A DNA stretch of 64,000 nt from an uncultured Bacteroidales bacterium (GTDB lineage: Bacteria; Bacteroidota; Bacteroidia; Bacteroidales; Bacteroidaceae): assembly GCA_937898885.1 (NCBI GenBank), contig CALDKD010000014.1, forward strand, positions 62,001 to 126,000, in the 5' to 3' direction. Of this stretch, positions 44,139 through 53,932 are shown piece after piece. The position numbers and the translations under genes are program-made. The notes under the pieces were generated by a model. The model worked only from the letters and a program-made list of their open reading frames with translations, was not told the origin of the DNA and ran no database searches. Each line of letters begins with the position of its first letter. Within the stretch, counting starts at the first letter, position 1.

Positions 44139-44690
44139 ATGGCAAATCTCAGTATCAATTATTTTGCAATCAAGGCTCAGCCTGAGGCAATGAAGAAGTT
44201 TATAATGTGTGCGGCAAGAAAACGTGGCGTGACATGTGATGCCGCAACTGCGGCCCATGCACTTGATCTTCTGCTTTCAAGCAGGCGTAAGTTCAAGAAG
44301 GGTGACTGGCGCAAGGAGGACAAGGTCTATATGAGCGACTTTGCCAAGAGCGACCTGGAATCTGAACTGAGTTATCTGCGGCTGGCGGACACGGCCGATG
44401 GCAGGTCTCTGGTTCTTCTGTTTGAGTCCAGTACCCGTTGGGAATCTCCCTTGGATTGGATATACACGCTGTCAGACCGGTTTGATATTGAGATAAACTG
44501 GTATTCGATAGAGGAATTCAGTGAGTGGAAGATGATCAACGGCAATTATTTCACCTGCGGACTTGTGGCGCCTGACGGCCGTAGTTCTCTGGACGACAGC
44601 TTTGGCGTTGCAGGGCAGATGGCTGTCGAGGCCGATATGATGGCACGTTCTGTAATAGGCGGCTATATATGTCAAGGAATCTGTGCATGA
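44139..44690 (+). CDS. Hypothetical protein of the operon (183 aa)
   Basis: A 183-aa protein; ATG 44139 has a purine-rich leader. It has a helical first half (ATAAHALDLLLSSRRKFK) and ends with MARSVIGGYICQGICA. No family recognised. Its stop overlaps the next start (ATGA, 44687-44690). Confidence 0.55.
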   Translation: MANLSINYFAIKAQPEAMKKFIMCAARKRGVTCDAATAAHALDLLLSSRRKFKKGDWRKEDKVYMSDFAKSDLESELSYLRLADTADGRSLVLLFESSTRWESPLDWIYTLSDRFDIEINWYSIEEFSEWKMINGNYFTCGLVAPDGRSSLDDSFGVAGQMAVEADMMARSVIGGYICQGICA

Positions 44691-45274
44691 AAATGGATGG
44701 CAGAAGCTACAGCCTTCTGCCAACCAAACTGGAGCGGCGCAAGCTCTATGGCTGGACCGAGCAACGTGTCACTGAGCCGGACGGAAGTCTGTGCCGTCAG
44801 GCAGGACTGAACAGCGACGGTGTTACAATAGTCCCTCAGGGCTGCACCAAGACGGGCATGCTGCGTGAGGACGGACAGTGGATGGACCACTCTGAACTGG
44901 TGGCTCTGCACAGTGACGGTACGCGTGCCGAACTGATTCCGTCATCGTTTGATGAGGAGATAGATCTCTGTAACCGGGCTACGGTCGAGGACCTGCTTGA
45001 CTGCAATATCACTTCGGTATATCAGATGACTGGTGACGATGCACTTGCGCTTGCCGGTAAGGTGGGTGATGATATCTACAGCTTCAATTTCTCATACCGA
45101 AGCGGTTACGAACCTAACGAAGCCTTCCTTCTGGCTAATGGAGCACTGGTGTTCATCATTGTAGGCAACACAGGAAACTTCACTATGGTGGGTCTTGATG
45201 AGCAGGGAACGCTTGACTCTGCCGACGAGGAGGTCTGTCTGGAGGACGAGGAACTTGATTTCAGTATGATGTAA
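44687..45274 (+). CDS. Hypothetical protein of the operon (195 aa)
   Basis: A 195-aa acidic protein with a strand-rich N-terminal half (KLERRKLYGWTEQRV; LREDGQWMDHSEL) and the acidic tail EEVCLEDEELDF. An ATG at 44669 is in frame, but the ATGA overlap favours 44687. No family recognised. Confidence 0.55.
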   Translation: MKMDGRSYSLLPTKLERRKLYGWTEQRVTEPDGSLCRQAGLNSDGVTIVPQGCTKTGMLREDGQWMDHSELVALHSDGTRAELIPSSFDEEIDLCNRATVEDLLDCNITSVYQMTGDDALALAGKVGDDIYSFNFSYRSGYEPNEAFLLANGALVFIIVGNTGNFTMVGLDEQGTLDSADEEVCLEDEELDFSMM

Positions 45275-45287
45275 CAGCCAAAGTAAT

Positions 45288-45995
45288 ATGAGAGCAATAA
45301 ACATAGCGAATACAAAGTCGCGCAATGCCCAGGTCGGTTTTGACGTGAAGGCCAGAAAGAGTGATATCAGGATGGAGCGCGAGGATGGTATGGCGTTCCG
45401 TAGCGTCAGGCTTCTTAAATCCGCGTCATCCACAGAGCAGGGTATTCTTGAGGAAAAATACCGGGATGATCTGGCCGACGCTGTCATAAACGGTGACCCG
45501 GAGATAGATTTTGAAAGAGTTGGTATGATTCTGGGCAAGGTAAGGCGGGTATTCATCAACGACAAAGGCAAGGTTGCCTACAGGGTGAACAGGATGCAGG
45601 CATTCTATACTGCCGATGGTGACGAGAAGGAGGTGAAGAAGCTGCACACTTCCGAATCTAACATCAACATAGACATTCCGCTCAGATGGACCGGCAAGTT
45701 CGTTCCCAAACAGAAGGCCGTACGTATGTTCGCCTTTGCACGTAAATACCAGATCCGCCACATCAACGGTCTGACCTTTGATTTCCTGTACGATATGGCA
45801 AAGGCGCTGGCTGAAAAAGACAGCCTGATGCTTCTTGGCGGCGGCTCGAAAGGTGTCGGTCCTGTCGTGATGCAGACAGGCGGAACGCCATACAGGGCTT
45901 TTCTGGAAGGAAGGGTTGACGGTGACAAATACTGTCTGATAATGCATCTGACTAATCTTGAACTCAAGGAGATGATATCTCCTGCCATCTCTTAA
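45288..45995 (+). CDS. Conserved hypothetical protein next to DNA ligase (235 aa)
   Basis: A 235-aa basic protein, tightly packed (12 bases) before the ligase. It has RSVRLLKSASSTEQG and a C-terminal LMLLGGGSKGVGPVVMQTGG. No motif recognised; the tight coupling suggests a DNA-processing accessory. Confidence 0.55.
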   Translation: MRAINIANTKSRNAQVGFDVKARKSDIRMEREDGMAFRSVRLLKSASSTEQGILEEKYRDDLADAVINGDPEIDFERVGMILGKVRRVFINDKGKVAYRVNRMQAFYTADGDEKEVKKLHTSESNINIDIPLRWTGKFVPKQKAVRMFAFARKYQIRHINGLTFDFLYDMAKALAEKDSLMLLGGGSKGVGPVVMQTGGTPYRAFLEGRVDGDKYCLIMHLTNLELKEMISPAIS

Positions 45996-46007
45996 TAAAC
46001 TGCGAAT

Positions 46008-47393
46008 ATGGAAAAGACAGAAAACTTCTCATTGACGGCAAAGGACTATAAACGTACCTATGCAGGTAAGTTCATGCTTGTTGAGGGCGCCAGACTGATG
46101 GAGAATATCAGCGGTGAGGACTTCTGCGTGACGAAGAAGATGGACGGCATCATGCAGGTCGTTTTCGTACGCGACGGCAAGGTTTGCGCCTACACATCAC
46201 ATGGCAACCAGGTTCCGTCCTCATTGCCGTGCATCACCGAATTTGCCGCACTCGTGGCGGCATCGGGCATAATGAATGCCACATTCGGTGCGGAGCTGTA
46301 TGCCACGATACGTACCGATGGCCGGGAACGGGTCTGCGATGTCACCACGGCACTCTCAAAGCCGGAACTGCTGGGGCAGCTTCACCTTGCTCCGTTTGAC
46401 ATCATTGATCTTGACGGCAAGCCCTTCGAGGCGGAACACTACAAGGAAAAGATGAGGGCCTTGCAGCGTATCTTCGGCAAGGGTGTGCTTGTAATGCCTG
46501 TTGACTCGCGGTCTGCCGCGTCAAAGCATGAGGTGAATCAGATTTTTGACGAATGGGTGACAAAGGGTGGAGCTGAGGGTCTGGTCATTCATAGTGAGAT
46601 GCCAGTAATATACAAGGTAAAGCCGCGTCACACCGTCGATGCTGTCATAATAGGCTATACCGTAGGCGAGGACATCCATGCCGATATGGTACGTGACATA
46701 CTGCTTGCCGTGATGCGTCCTGACGGTCTGCTCCAGCAGTTCGCCACCACAGGCAGCGGATTCACCGAAGAACAGCGTCAGTCGCTCTACGCAGAGCTGC
46801 TGAATGACAGTGCTGAGTCGGAATACATTGAGACTGACTCACGCAATGTGGCCTTCCAGATGGTACGGCCGCGCATAGTCGTTGAGATTTCCGCCCTGGA
46901 TTTTGTGACTGAGAATGCTGCCGGCGAGCCCAAGCGTAACATGCTGATATCGTATTCCGAAGAGTCGGGGTATAAGGTCGTGATGCAGGCCGATGGCGTT
47001 GCGGCACACAACCCGGTGTTCGTAAGGGTACGTGATGACAAGTCGTTCTGCGAGTCTGACATCAGGGTCAGACAACTCAAGGACCTCTGCTCGTTTGCCA
47101 TACGCAGGGTGACGAATGCCGCTGAACTGCCTGAAAGTACGGTACTGCTGCGGCGTGTCTTCGTAAAACAGTCCAGTGGCAGGATGATGGTGCAGAAGTT
47201 TGTCGTATGGAAGACAAACAAGGAACAGACAGGTATGTTCCCGGCGTACGTGTTCCATAACACCGATTACAGCAGCTCACGTTGCGAATCGCTTAAGCGC
47301 GACATACGTGTGTCTGACAGCCGGGAGCAGATAATGGAACTCTGCAACGACTACATTGAATCAGTAATAAAGAAAGGATGGTCTGAATTATGA
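46008..47393 (+). CDS. ATP-dependent DNA ligase-like nucleotidyltransferase
   Basis: A 461-aa protein with the nucleotidyltransferase motifs in order: KMDG (Lys44 is the adenylated lysine), FGAELY (about 93-98), EGLVIH (about 190-195) and YKVKPRH (about 203-208). An OB-fold-like C-terminal part follows. It overlaps the Strawberry-notch helicase by four bases, so the two are co-translated. ATP-dependent ligases are rare in Bacteroidota chromosomes outside mobile elements, which supports acquisition. Confidence 0.8.
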   Translation: MEKTENFSLTAKDYKRTYAGKFMLVEGARLMENISGEDFCVTKKMDGIMQVVFVRDGKVCAYTSHGNQVPSSLPCITEFAALVAASGIMNATFGAELYATIRTDGRERVCDVTTALSKPELLGQLHLAPFDIIDLDGKPFEAEHYKEKMRALQRIFGKGVLVMPVDSRSAASKHEVNQIFDEWVTKGGAEGLVIHSEMPVIYKVKPRHTVDAVIIGYTVGEDIHADMVRDILLAVMRPDGLLQQFATTGSGFTEEQRQSLYAELLNDSAESEYIETDSRNVAFQMVRPRIVVEISALDFVTENAAGEPKRNMLISYSEESGYKVVMQADGVAAHNPVFVRVRDDKSFCESDIRVRQLKDLCSFAIRRVTNAAELPESTVLLRRVFVKQSSGRMMVQKFVVWKTNKEQTGMFPAYVFHNTDYSSSRCESLKRDIRVSDSREQIMELCNDYIESVIKKGWSEL

Positions 47394-50300
47394 AACTGCA
47401 CGTACAATTATATGAAATGACAAAACGCTATGGCGCCGATATGCTGGGCATGACCCAGCTGGCAGCCATGATGGACGACGAGGAGATGTTCCGTCCATTT
47501 GAGCAGCGTCCATACAAGGCATTGTTCCGGCTTATGTCACGGAACGGTTATGCAAAGGCGATATCCGATATGGGACAGTGGAGGGAGTCCGATGCGCTTG
47601 CCATAGAGAAGAAGATAGGGGCGGAATATTCCGGTAACGCAGACATACACTATGCCGTGCAGAGCATTGCCTTTGCCTTGGGGTGGATTGCCGATGTTGA
47701 TACTGTGAGAATTGCCGGAGTTGACATAACCCAGGATGTCGGGCTTGCTGAGAGTGAGGTGCCGTATATTTCCCATGGCTCAAGTCAGTGCATAGGTACG
47801 ATGATACCTTCTGCAATGGCATTGCCTGTACATCATCAGCTCAATGTACTTGCCAAGGAGGAAGGCGGCGTGGCTGAGTATGTCATGGAACAGATGGGTA
47901 TCGGCACAAAGAAGGAACTGGAGGAAAAGGTGAGCGGCGAGCAGATAGACGGCATAGCCATGGCAATCAGACAGATGAGTTGCGGACGAGGCTTCATACT
48001 TGGCGACATGACCGGCATAGGTAAGGGACGTCAGGTGGCAATGCTGCTCAAGTGGGCGACCATGCATGGGAATAAACCTGTGTTTGTAACAGAGAAATCC
48101 ATACTGTTCAATGACCTTTACCGTGACCTTTTTGATGTCGGATATGGTGATCTGCGTCCGTTCATCCTCAACAGTGACAAGGACGCACGCGTTGTTGACC
48201 CAGAAGGAAACCTGATATACGACCGGCCTTCCGCTACAGAGATGGATGATTTCAAGTCCACGAAATCGGTTCCTGCCGGTTATGACTACCTGCTTCTGAC
48301 GTATTCGCAGCTGAGCCGCAAGGAAAGCAAAAACTGGAAGGTGGACTGTGTGCGTGAGGTGGTGAGAGGTACATTCCTCATCATGGATGAGAGTCACAAT
48401 GCTAGTGGTGAGGAGAGTAATGTCGGCATGTTTTTCCGTGAGGCGGTGCAATTGGCATCCGGAGTATGTTTCTCATCAGCCACTTATGCCAAGTATCCGT
48501 CAAGCATGCCTGTCTATGCGCTCAAGACTGCCATCGGTGAGGCGAACATACCGGCCGACCAGCTCATTGATATCGTATCGCATGGCGGTCCCATACTGCA
48601 GGAGGTGATGGCAAAGGGACTGGTGAACTCCGGGTCAATGATACGCAGGCAGCGTGACATGAAAGACGTGGAAAGGACTCTCTATGCCTCAAGTGATCCG
48701 AATCATGTGGAACTGATGCGCCAGCGCTATGACCAGGTAATAACACTTATACAGGACATCCGTGAATTCCAGGAGCAGTTTATCAAGCCTTACCTGCGCT
48801 CTCTTGATGCGGAAGTTATACTGAAGGCGGAGAACAAGATCGGCAAGAACGAACAGTTTGTCGGAAAGAAGACACGTATCTCATATATGAGGTTCTCAGC
48901 ACTCATGACGCCTACCATCCGTCAGTTGTTGTTTGCCATCAAGGCTGACGATGCCATAGAAGTGACGCTGCGTGAGCTTAAGGACGGCCGTAAACCGATA
49001 ATACAGGTCAGCCGCACCATGGAGAGCAGTATGTCACAATTGGTCAAGGCGGGTATGACGTTGGACAAGCCTGATTTTGCACTTGCGCTTATCGGACAGA
49101 TAAACAATATGTTCAAATACGCTGCGGTAGGTGTGACAAAGTCCAATAAAGGCAGGAGCGTCTGCTATAAACAGTATCGTACAAATAAGGAGTTTGACCT
49201 GACAACACTGGACGGCTTTTTCGGGAGCACGTGCGCGTCATACGCGTACGATTACCTGGTCAAGAAGATCAGTTCCACGGATACCGGACTGCCTCTCAGC
49301 CCGATAGACTATTATGTGGAGAGCATGAAAAGGGCGGGATATAATGTCGGTGAGCTGACCCAGAGAAAGAACACATTCCGATACACTGACGTCAGTAAAG
49401 GGGCCAACAGCGAGGTCTTATGCGTCAAACGGCAGGCTCCAAACAAGAAAGCTGTCGCAAGTGACTTCAACAGTGGAAAACTGGATGTCCTGATAGGCAA
49501 CAGAGTGATGTCATCGGGCATATCACTGCATAGCAGCAGCAAGTTTCAGGACAAGCGCCAGAGGGTCGTCATCACTTGGGAACAGCAGGACAGCGCTGAC
49601 CGTCAGACTCAGTTTGACGGCCGTGCGGACCGTACAGGACAAATCAGTCACTGCGCCTTTGTGGTCCTGACATCACCTATTCCTGCCGAGCAGCGGTTCC
49701 TTATGATGAATGACCGCAAGCAGCGTTCACTGAATGCCAATGTCGAGGCCAACCAGCATAGCGACAACAACTGTGTGGATATGATCAACCAATATGGAGC
49801 AAAGGTGGCATTTGAGTTTCTTACCGAGAATCCCGAACTGAACAGCGTGTTTGACGGTGTAGGTGATATGAGTTATATTGATGATCAGAAAATAGCATAC
49901 ATAACAGACTTCATGCGGACATTGGGACTGGTGAGCTGCAAGGAGCAGGAGGATATTCTGAACGAGCTGCAGTCCAAATACAACGAGCTGATCAGCTATC
50001 TTGACGATATCGGTGAGAATGAACTGTTTCCGAAGGCGTTGCCGCTGAATGCCAAACTTCTTGACCGGTCAGTATTCTTTGTCGGGAAGATAAACTCCAG
50101 AAGTCAGTTCGGGCAGGATGCCATGCTTGACGAGGTGGAGGTGGATGTGTTACGCCGGCCCATGCGGGAAGAACAGATACGTCCAATAATGAGGACGCTG
50201 AGCTCTGCAGATAAACTCAAGCCTGTAATCGTTGCTTACCAGGACTCCAAATGCAATGACATAGAGCTGTACTATGATAACCTGAAGCAGGACGTTCTCA

Positions 50301-50995
50301 AACAGTTGCAGGCAGCGAAGCAGGCAAAACTCATTTATACTCCAAGCAGACTTGCGAAACTGTCACAGCGTGCCTACAATGATGCACAGAAGCTCAAAGA
50401 GATTGGACTGATAAGAGAAAAGACTCATAATATGGTCAAGCTGATGGACTGCTTCACGCCTGGCATGGCCGTTGGAATTCCGTCGTCACTTCAACCGTTT
50501 GGCGAGATAAATGACGTCCGTATGCTTGATTATGTATCCGTAGGATTGTTCCTCGGGTACAAGCAGGTCGGCAACAGACCTACAGGTTCAAACATTAAGG
50601 CTGTGTTTGCCGTGAATGATGGCCGTCAGCGTCTTGACATTCCATTGAGTGAGCCGGAGAAGCTGGAGACAATAAAGAACCAGACATCATTGGGTATCAT
50701 GCGCCAGCGCCTTGTAAACGTATCGCTTGATACATGGAATTCACTCCTGTCGAACAACACACGTGAGAAGGCATATATCGTAACGGGTAATCTATTGCTG
50801 GGTATATCAGCAGCAAAGCAGTTCGGCAAGAACATAGGCAATAGTAAACTGCGTCAACTGGTTAAGTGCAAGGGGCACGGACATCTCATAAACTATACTG
50901 ACGACAGCGGAAGACTGCGTAATGGCTATCTCATGCCGCGCATATTCAAACCTGCCGATGTGAAGTTATACGGACCGAAAGATCTTTCAAACTGA
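47390..50995 (+). CDS. Strawberry notch-type superfamily 2 helicase
   Basis: A 1201-aa protein. Walker A is GDMTGIGKGRQ (about 205-215), the DEAH-type box is MDESH (about 332-336), and motif VI is QFDGRADRTGQ (about 741-751), which is the GRADRTGQ signature of Strawberry notch homologues (SNO). A long C-terminal helical portion follows. It would act as a DNA helicase or translocase. It is the largest gene of the operon and is coupled to the ligase upstream and the kinase 27 bases downstream. Confidence 0.85.
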   Translation: MKLHVQLYEMTKRYGADMLGMTQLAAMMDDEEMFRPFEQRPYKALFRLMSRNGYAKAISDMGQWRESDALAIEKKIGAEYSGNADIHYAVQSIAFALGWIADVDTVRIAGVDITQDVGLAESEVPYISHGSSQCIGTMIPSAMALPVHHQLNVLAKEEGGVAEYVMEQMGIGTKKELEEKVSGEQIDGIAMAIRQMSCGRGFILGDMTGIGKGRQVAMLLKWATMHGNKPVFVTEKSILFNDLYRDLFDVGYGDLRPFILNSDKDARVVDPEGNLIYDRPSATEMDDFKSTKSVPAGYDYLLLTYSQLSRKESKNWKVDCVREVVRGTFLIMDESHNASGEESNVGMFFREAVQLASGVCFSSATYAKYPSSMPVYALKTAIGEANIPADQLIDIVSHGGPILQEVMAKGLVNSGSMIRRQRDMKDVERTLYASSDPNHVELMRQRYDQVITLIQDIREFQEQFIKPYLRSLDAEVILKAENKIGKNEQFVGKKTRISYMRFSALMTPTIRQLLFAIKADDAIEVTLRELKDGRKPIIQVSRTMESSMSQLVKAGMTLDKPDFALALIGQINNMFKYAAVGVTKSNKGRSVCYKQYRTNKEFDLTTLDGFFGSTCASYAYDYLVKKISSTDTGLPLSPIDYYVESMKRAGYNVGELTQRKNTFRYTDVSKGANSEVLCVKRQAPNKKAVASDFNSGKLDVLIGNRVMSSGISLHSSSKFQDKRQRVVITWEQQDSADRQTQFDGRADRTGQISHCAFVVLTSPIPAEQRFLMMNDRKQRSLNANVEANQHSDNNCVDMINQYGAKVAFEFLTENPELNSVFDGVGDMSYIDDQKIAYITDFMRTLGLVSCKEQEDILNELQSKYNELISYLDDIGENELFPKALPLNAKLLDRSVFFVGKINSRSQFGQDAMLDEVEVDVLRRPMREEQIRPIMRTLSSADKLKPVIVAYQDSKCNDIELYYDNLKQDVLKQLQAAKQAKLIYTPSRLAKLSQRAYNDAQKLKEIGLIREKTHNMVKLMDCFTPGMAVGIPSSLQPFGEINDVRMLDYVSVGLFLGYKQVGNRPTGSNIKAVFAVNDGRQRLDIPLSEPEKLETIKNQTSLGIMRQRLVNVSLDTWNSLLSNNTREKAYIVTGNLLLGISAAKQFGKNIGNSKLRQLVKCKGHGHLINYTDDSGRLRNGYLMPRIFKPADVKLYGPKDLSN

Positions 50996-51022
50996 CAATT
51001 ATTAATATGAAACATAATCGTA

Positions 51023-52312
51023 ATGAAAGTATTGAATGAAAATGCCATCATAAACCTTGAGGATGGCAGAAAGGCAAAGGTGCTGGATGTGTTGGGAAGT
51101 GGCGGTCAGGGAACCGTCTATGCCGTTGAGATTGATGGTGAACGGTATGCCATGAAATGGTATGCAAAGGCACCCTCGGAGGCGTTCCGTCAGAATCTGA
51201 TGAAGAACGTGGAAGAGGGCAGTCCTTCACCGATGTTCCTCTGGCCACAGGCCGTTACGCGCATAAGATTCGACTCGTATGGCTATATTATGCCTCTGAA
51301 ACCGGACGGCTATTATGAGTTCACTGAATTCCGCCTTGCCAAAGTGCGCTTCCGCTCAATGAGAGCCGTCATTACCGCAGCCATCCTTACCTGTGAGGCT
51401 TTCAGGCAGCTGCATGCCAAGGGACTGTCGTATCAGGATCTGAACGACGGCGGTTTCTTCATCAACCCGGTGACAGGACAGGTCATGATATGCGACTGTG
51501 ACAATGTGTTTCCTCATGGAGAACAGTCCGGCATACTTGGCAAGGCGCGATACATTGCTCCTGAGGTTGTGAGGGGGGAGTCCATGCCAAACAGTTACTC
51601 GGACCGTTTCAGTATGGTGGTGCTGCTGTTCATGTTCTTCTGCATAGATCACCCGTTGGAAGGCAGGAATGTGGTGCGTTATCCCTGTCTTACTGAAGAT
51701 ATTGAGAGGAAGCTGTTCGGCGAGCAGCCATGCTTCATCTATGATTCGGATGATGCTAGTAACCGTCCTGTCAGCGGAGTTCATCACAATGCAATCAACC
51801 TGTGGAAACTGCTGCCGGATAAGCTGCACAAGGCTTTCTGCCAGGAATTGGGAAAGGAGAAGATAATGCATCCTGAACAGCGTATGACGGAAATGGAATG
51901 GATAGACATGCTTATCGCTGTCCGTGACTCTCTGGTACGCTGTCCACACTGTGGCGATGAGGCTTTCATAGGTGACATGACATTTTGCCTGAACCGGCAG
52001 TGCCGGATGGACATAAATGTTCCATTATGGCTGGTCTCGGACACACGTCATATTCCGCTCATCGATGGCAATATGATATTCATCGGAAAAAAGACCAGAC
52101 CCGTCGGAAGGGTCGTGACGAGGCCTGATGTTCCGGGTATGCTGATAATGCAGAATATATCCGATGACACATGGCAACTGACAACGCCTTCCGGCAAGTC
52201 GAAGAACATAGATCCAAAGTCATTCTTTCCTGTAAAAGAGGGCATGAGGCTTTCTGTTACTATGGAAGACGGCATGCCTGCCCCATTTATTGTCAGTTCA
52301 TGCATTTCTTAA
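51023..52312 (+). CDS. TerY-P-type protein kinase with zinc ribbon
   Basis: A 429-aa eukaryote-like kinase. Glycine loop GSGGQGTVY (25-33), ATP lysine YAMKW (Lys45), a degenerate catalytic loop YQDLNDGGFFIN (about 138-149) and a DFG-like CDCDN. After the kinase fold comes a zinc ribbon (RCPHCGDEAF...FCLNRQCRM, about 305-333) and a C-terminal strand domain. It is the kinase of the kinase-vWA-phosphatase triad. Confidence 0.82.
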   Translation: MKVLNENAIINLEDGRKAKVLDVLGSGGQGTVYAVEIDGERYAMKWYAKAPSEAFRQNLMKNVEEGSPSPMFLWPQAVTRIRFDSYGYIMPLKPDGYYEFTEFRLAKVRFRSMRAVITAAILTCEAFRQLHAKGLSYQDLNDGGFFINPVTGQVMICDCDNVFPHGEQSGILGKARYIAPEVVRGESMPNSYSDRFSMVVLLFMFFCIDHPLEGRNVVRYPCLTEDIERKLFGEQPCFIYDSDDASNRPVSGVHHNAINLWKLLPDKLHKAFCQELGKEKIMHPEQRMTEMEWIDMLIAVRDSLVRCPHCGDEAFIGDMTFCLNRQCRMDINVPLWLVSDTRHIPLIDGNMIFIGKKTRPVGRVVTRPDVPGMLIMQNISDDTWQLTTPSGKSKNIDPKSFFPVKEGMRLSVTMEDGMPAPFIVSSCIS

Positions 52313-52340
52313 TCAGTTAAACTTATAAACATTTATCATT

Positions 52341-53144
52341 ATGGCACTTACAGATTATGAACTTACTCCGGCGGCTCGTCGGACACTCAACATTTTTCTT
52401 ATGGCGGACACATCGGGCAGTATGTCTGGTGAGAAGATTGCGGCGGTGAATGATGCTATGCGCAATATCATCCCTATCATCAATGGCATCAGTGAAAGCA
52501 ATCCTGATGCGGACATCAAGATTGCTGTCATGACATTCAATAACACATGGAGCTGGATGACTCCTCAGCCGCAGCTGCCTTCTTCTTTTACCTGGACAGA
52601 TCAGTCTGCTTGTGGTATGACGGCTTTGGGAGAATCCTGTATTGAGCTTAACCAACAACTGTCTCACAAGCATGGGTTTCTCTCATCGGCCTCGGGCTCA
52701 TACGCTCCCGTGGTGATACTGTTGAGCGATGGAGGTCCTACCGATGACTTTAATGCAGGCATGGCTCAGCTGGAGCAGAATGCATGGTTCCGTCATGCAA
52801 TCCGCATTGCCATTGCTATTGGAAACGATGCGGACATTGAGGTACTGAAGACCTTTACAGGCAATGCCGAACTTGTCTTCCGTGTTCACAATATCGATGC
52901 GCTGAAGACTGCCATCCGTGTGGCGGTGGTTACTTCGTCCATGATCAGCAGCCGCAGCTCGTCAATAGCATTGGGTGGAAATGCCGCAATGACTTCAAAT
53001 GGAACCGCTTGTCAGAATAATCCTGCTCCTACCAAGGCACAGCAGACTGCTGCGGCGATCAGTGAGGAACTGAGCGGGGAGTATGGCATTGACGTTGGCA
53101 ACGAATCGTTGCTCGGTGATCTGGATGTGGATGATTTTGACTGA
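52341..53144 (+). CDS. TerY-like vWA-domain protein
   Basis: A 267-aa vWA protein with the MIDAS motif DTSGS (23-27), Thr in GMTALGE (about 92-98) and LLSDGGPTD (about 125-133). It is the TerY component, probably scaffold and metal-dependent phosphoprotein partner. The phosphatase begins two bases after its stop and the kinase is 28 bases upstream. Confidence 0.85.
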   Translation: MALTDYELTPAARRTLNIFLMADTSGSMSGEKIAAVNDAMRNIIPIINGISESNPDADIKIAVMTFNNTWSWMTPQPQLPSSFTWTDQSACGMTALGESCIELNQQLSHKHGFLSSASGSYAPVVILLSDGGPTDDFNAGMAQLEQNAWFRHAIRIAIAIGNDADIEVLKTFTGNAELVFRVHNIDALKTAIRVAVVTSSMISSRSSSIALGGNAAMTSNGTACQNNPAPTKAQQTAAAISEELSGEYGIDVGNESLLGDLDVDDFD

Positions 53145-53146
53145 TC

Positions 53147-53923
53147 ATGTACATCTTTAACAAGTCTGTTCAGGGGGCGAGTCATCTTGATGCCGGCAAG
53201 GAGTGTCAGGATTACTCGCTGTCCTGGCACAATGAACATGCCGGCATTATCTGTGTAAGCGACGGTCATGGCGGTGACCGGTATATCCATAGCGCAGAAG
53301 GTGCCAAGGCGGCATGTGAGGTTACCTTGGATGCTCTGATCCAGCTGTCAGGGAATGATGATATGGCGTTTACTGATGACTCCCTTAAACAACTTGCCGC
53401 CTGCATTGTCGCGCGCTGGCATGACAGGATTGGTGAAACTGATGCCACGGAGTACGGATGCACGCTGCTGGCATACGTCCAGACACGCTCATGGTGGCTG
53501 GCTATCCAGATCGGTGACGGACATTGTGTGGTGAAGGATAGGGCTGGTTCATGGCAGCAGCCGGTTCCATGGGATGAGCGATGCTTCCTGAATATGACAA
53601 CGTCAATGTGCGATGATGATGCCACGCATGAGTTCCGTTTCGCTTTCGGCTGTTCTGACAGCCGGATATGCCAATTCCTGCCGCAGGCGGTAATGCTGTG
53701 CTCCGATGGCGTGACTGGAGCATTCGGAGACGGTGAACTGCTATATGGATTCTACGGCAACCTGCTGTCTAGCATGGAAAGCGATGGTGTGGATAAGGTG
53801 CATGATGATCTTCAGGAGGTTCTCTCGTATTTCAGCAGGAAAACGACTGGCGATGACATGAGCGTAGCAGTGATTGTAAATGACAAAACTGACAGGTCCG
53901 AAATTTGCTTTCAAACTGATTAA
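53147..53923 (+). CDS. PP2C-type protein phosphatase
   Basis: A 258-aa PP2C phosphatase with DGHGG (about 38-42), IGDGHC (about 121), LCSDGVTG (about 184-191) and GDDMSVAV (about 236-243), the metal-binding aspartates. It opposes the kinase. With vWA and kinase it completes the TerY-P triad known from bacterial stress and phage defence. Confidence 0.88.
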   Translation: MYIFNKSVQGASHLDAGKECQDYSLSWHNEHAGIICVSDGHGGDRYIHSAEGAKAACEVTLDALIQLSGNDDMAFTDDSLKQLAACIVARWHDRIGETDATEYGCTLLAYVQTRSWWLAIQIGDGHCVVKDRAGSWQQPVPWDERCFLNMTTSMCDDDATHEFRFAFGCSDSRICQFLPQAVMLCSDGVTGAFGDGELLYGFYGNLLSSMESDGVDKVHDDLQEVLSYFSRKTTGDDMSVAVIVNDKTDRSEICFQTD

Positions 53924-53932
53924 AAGTGTAAT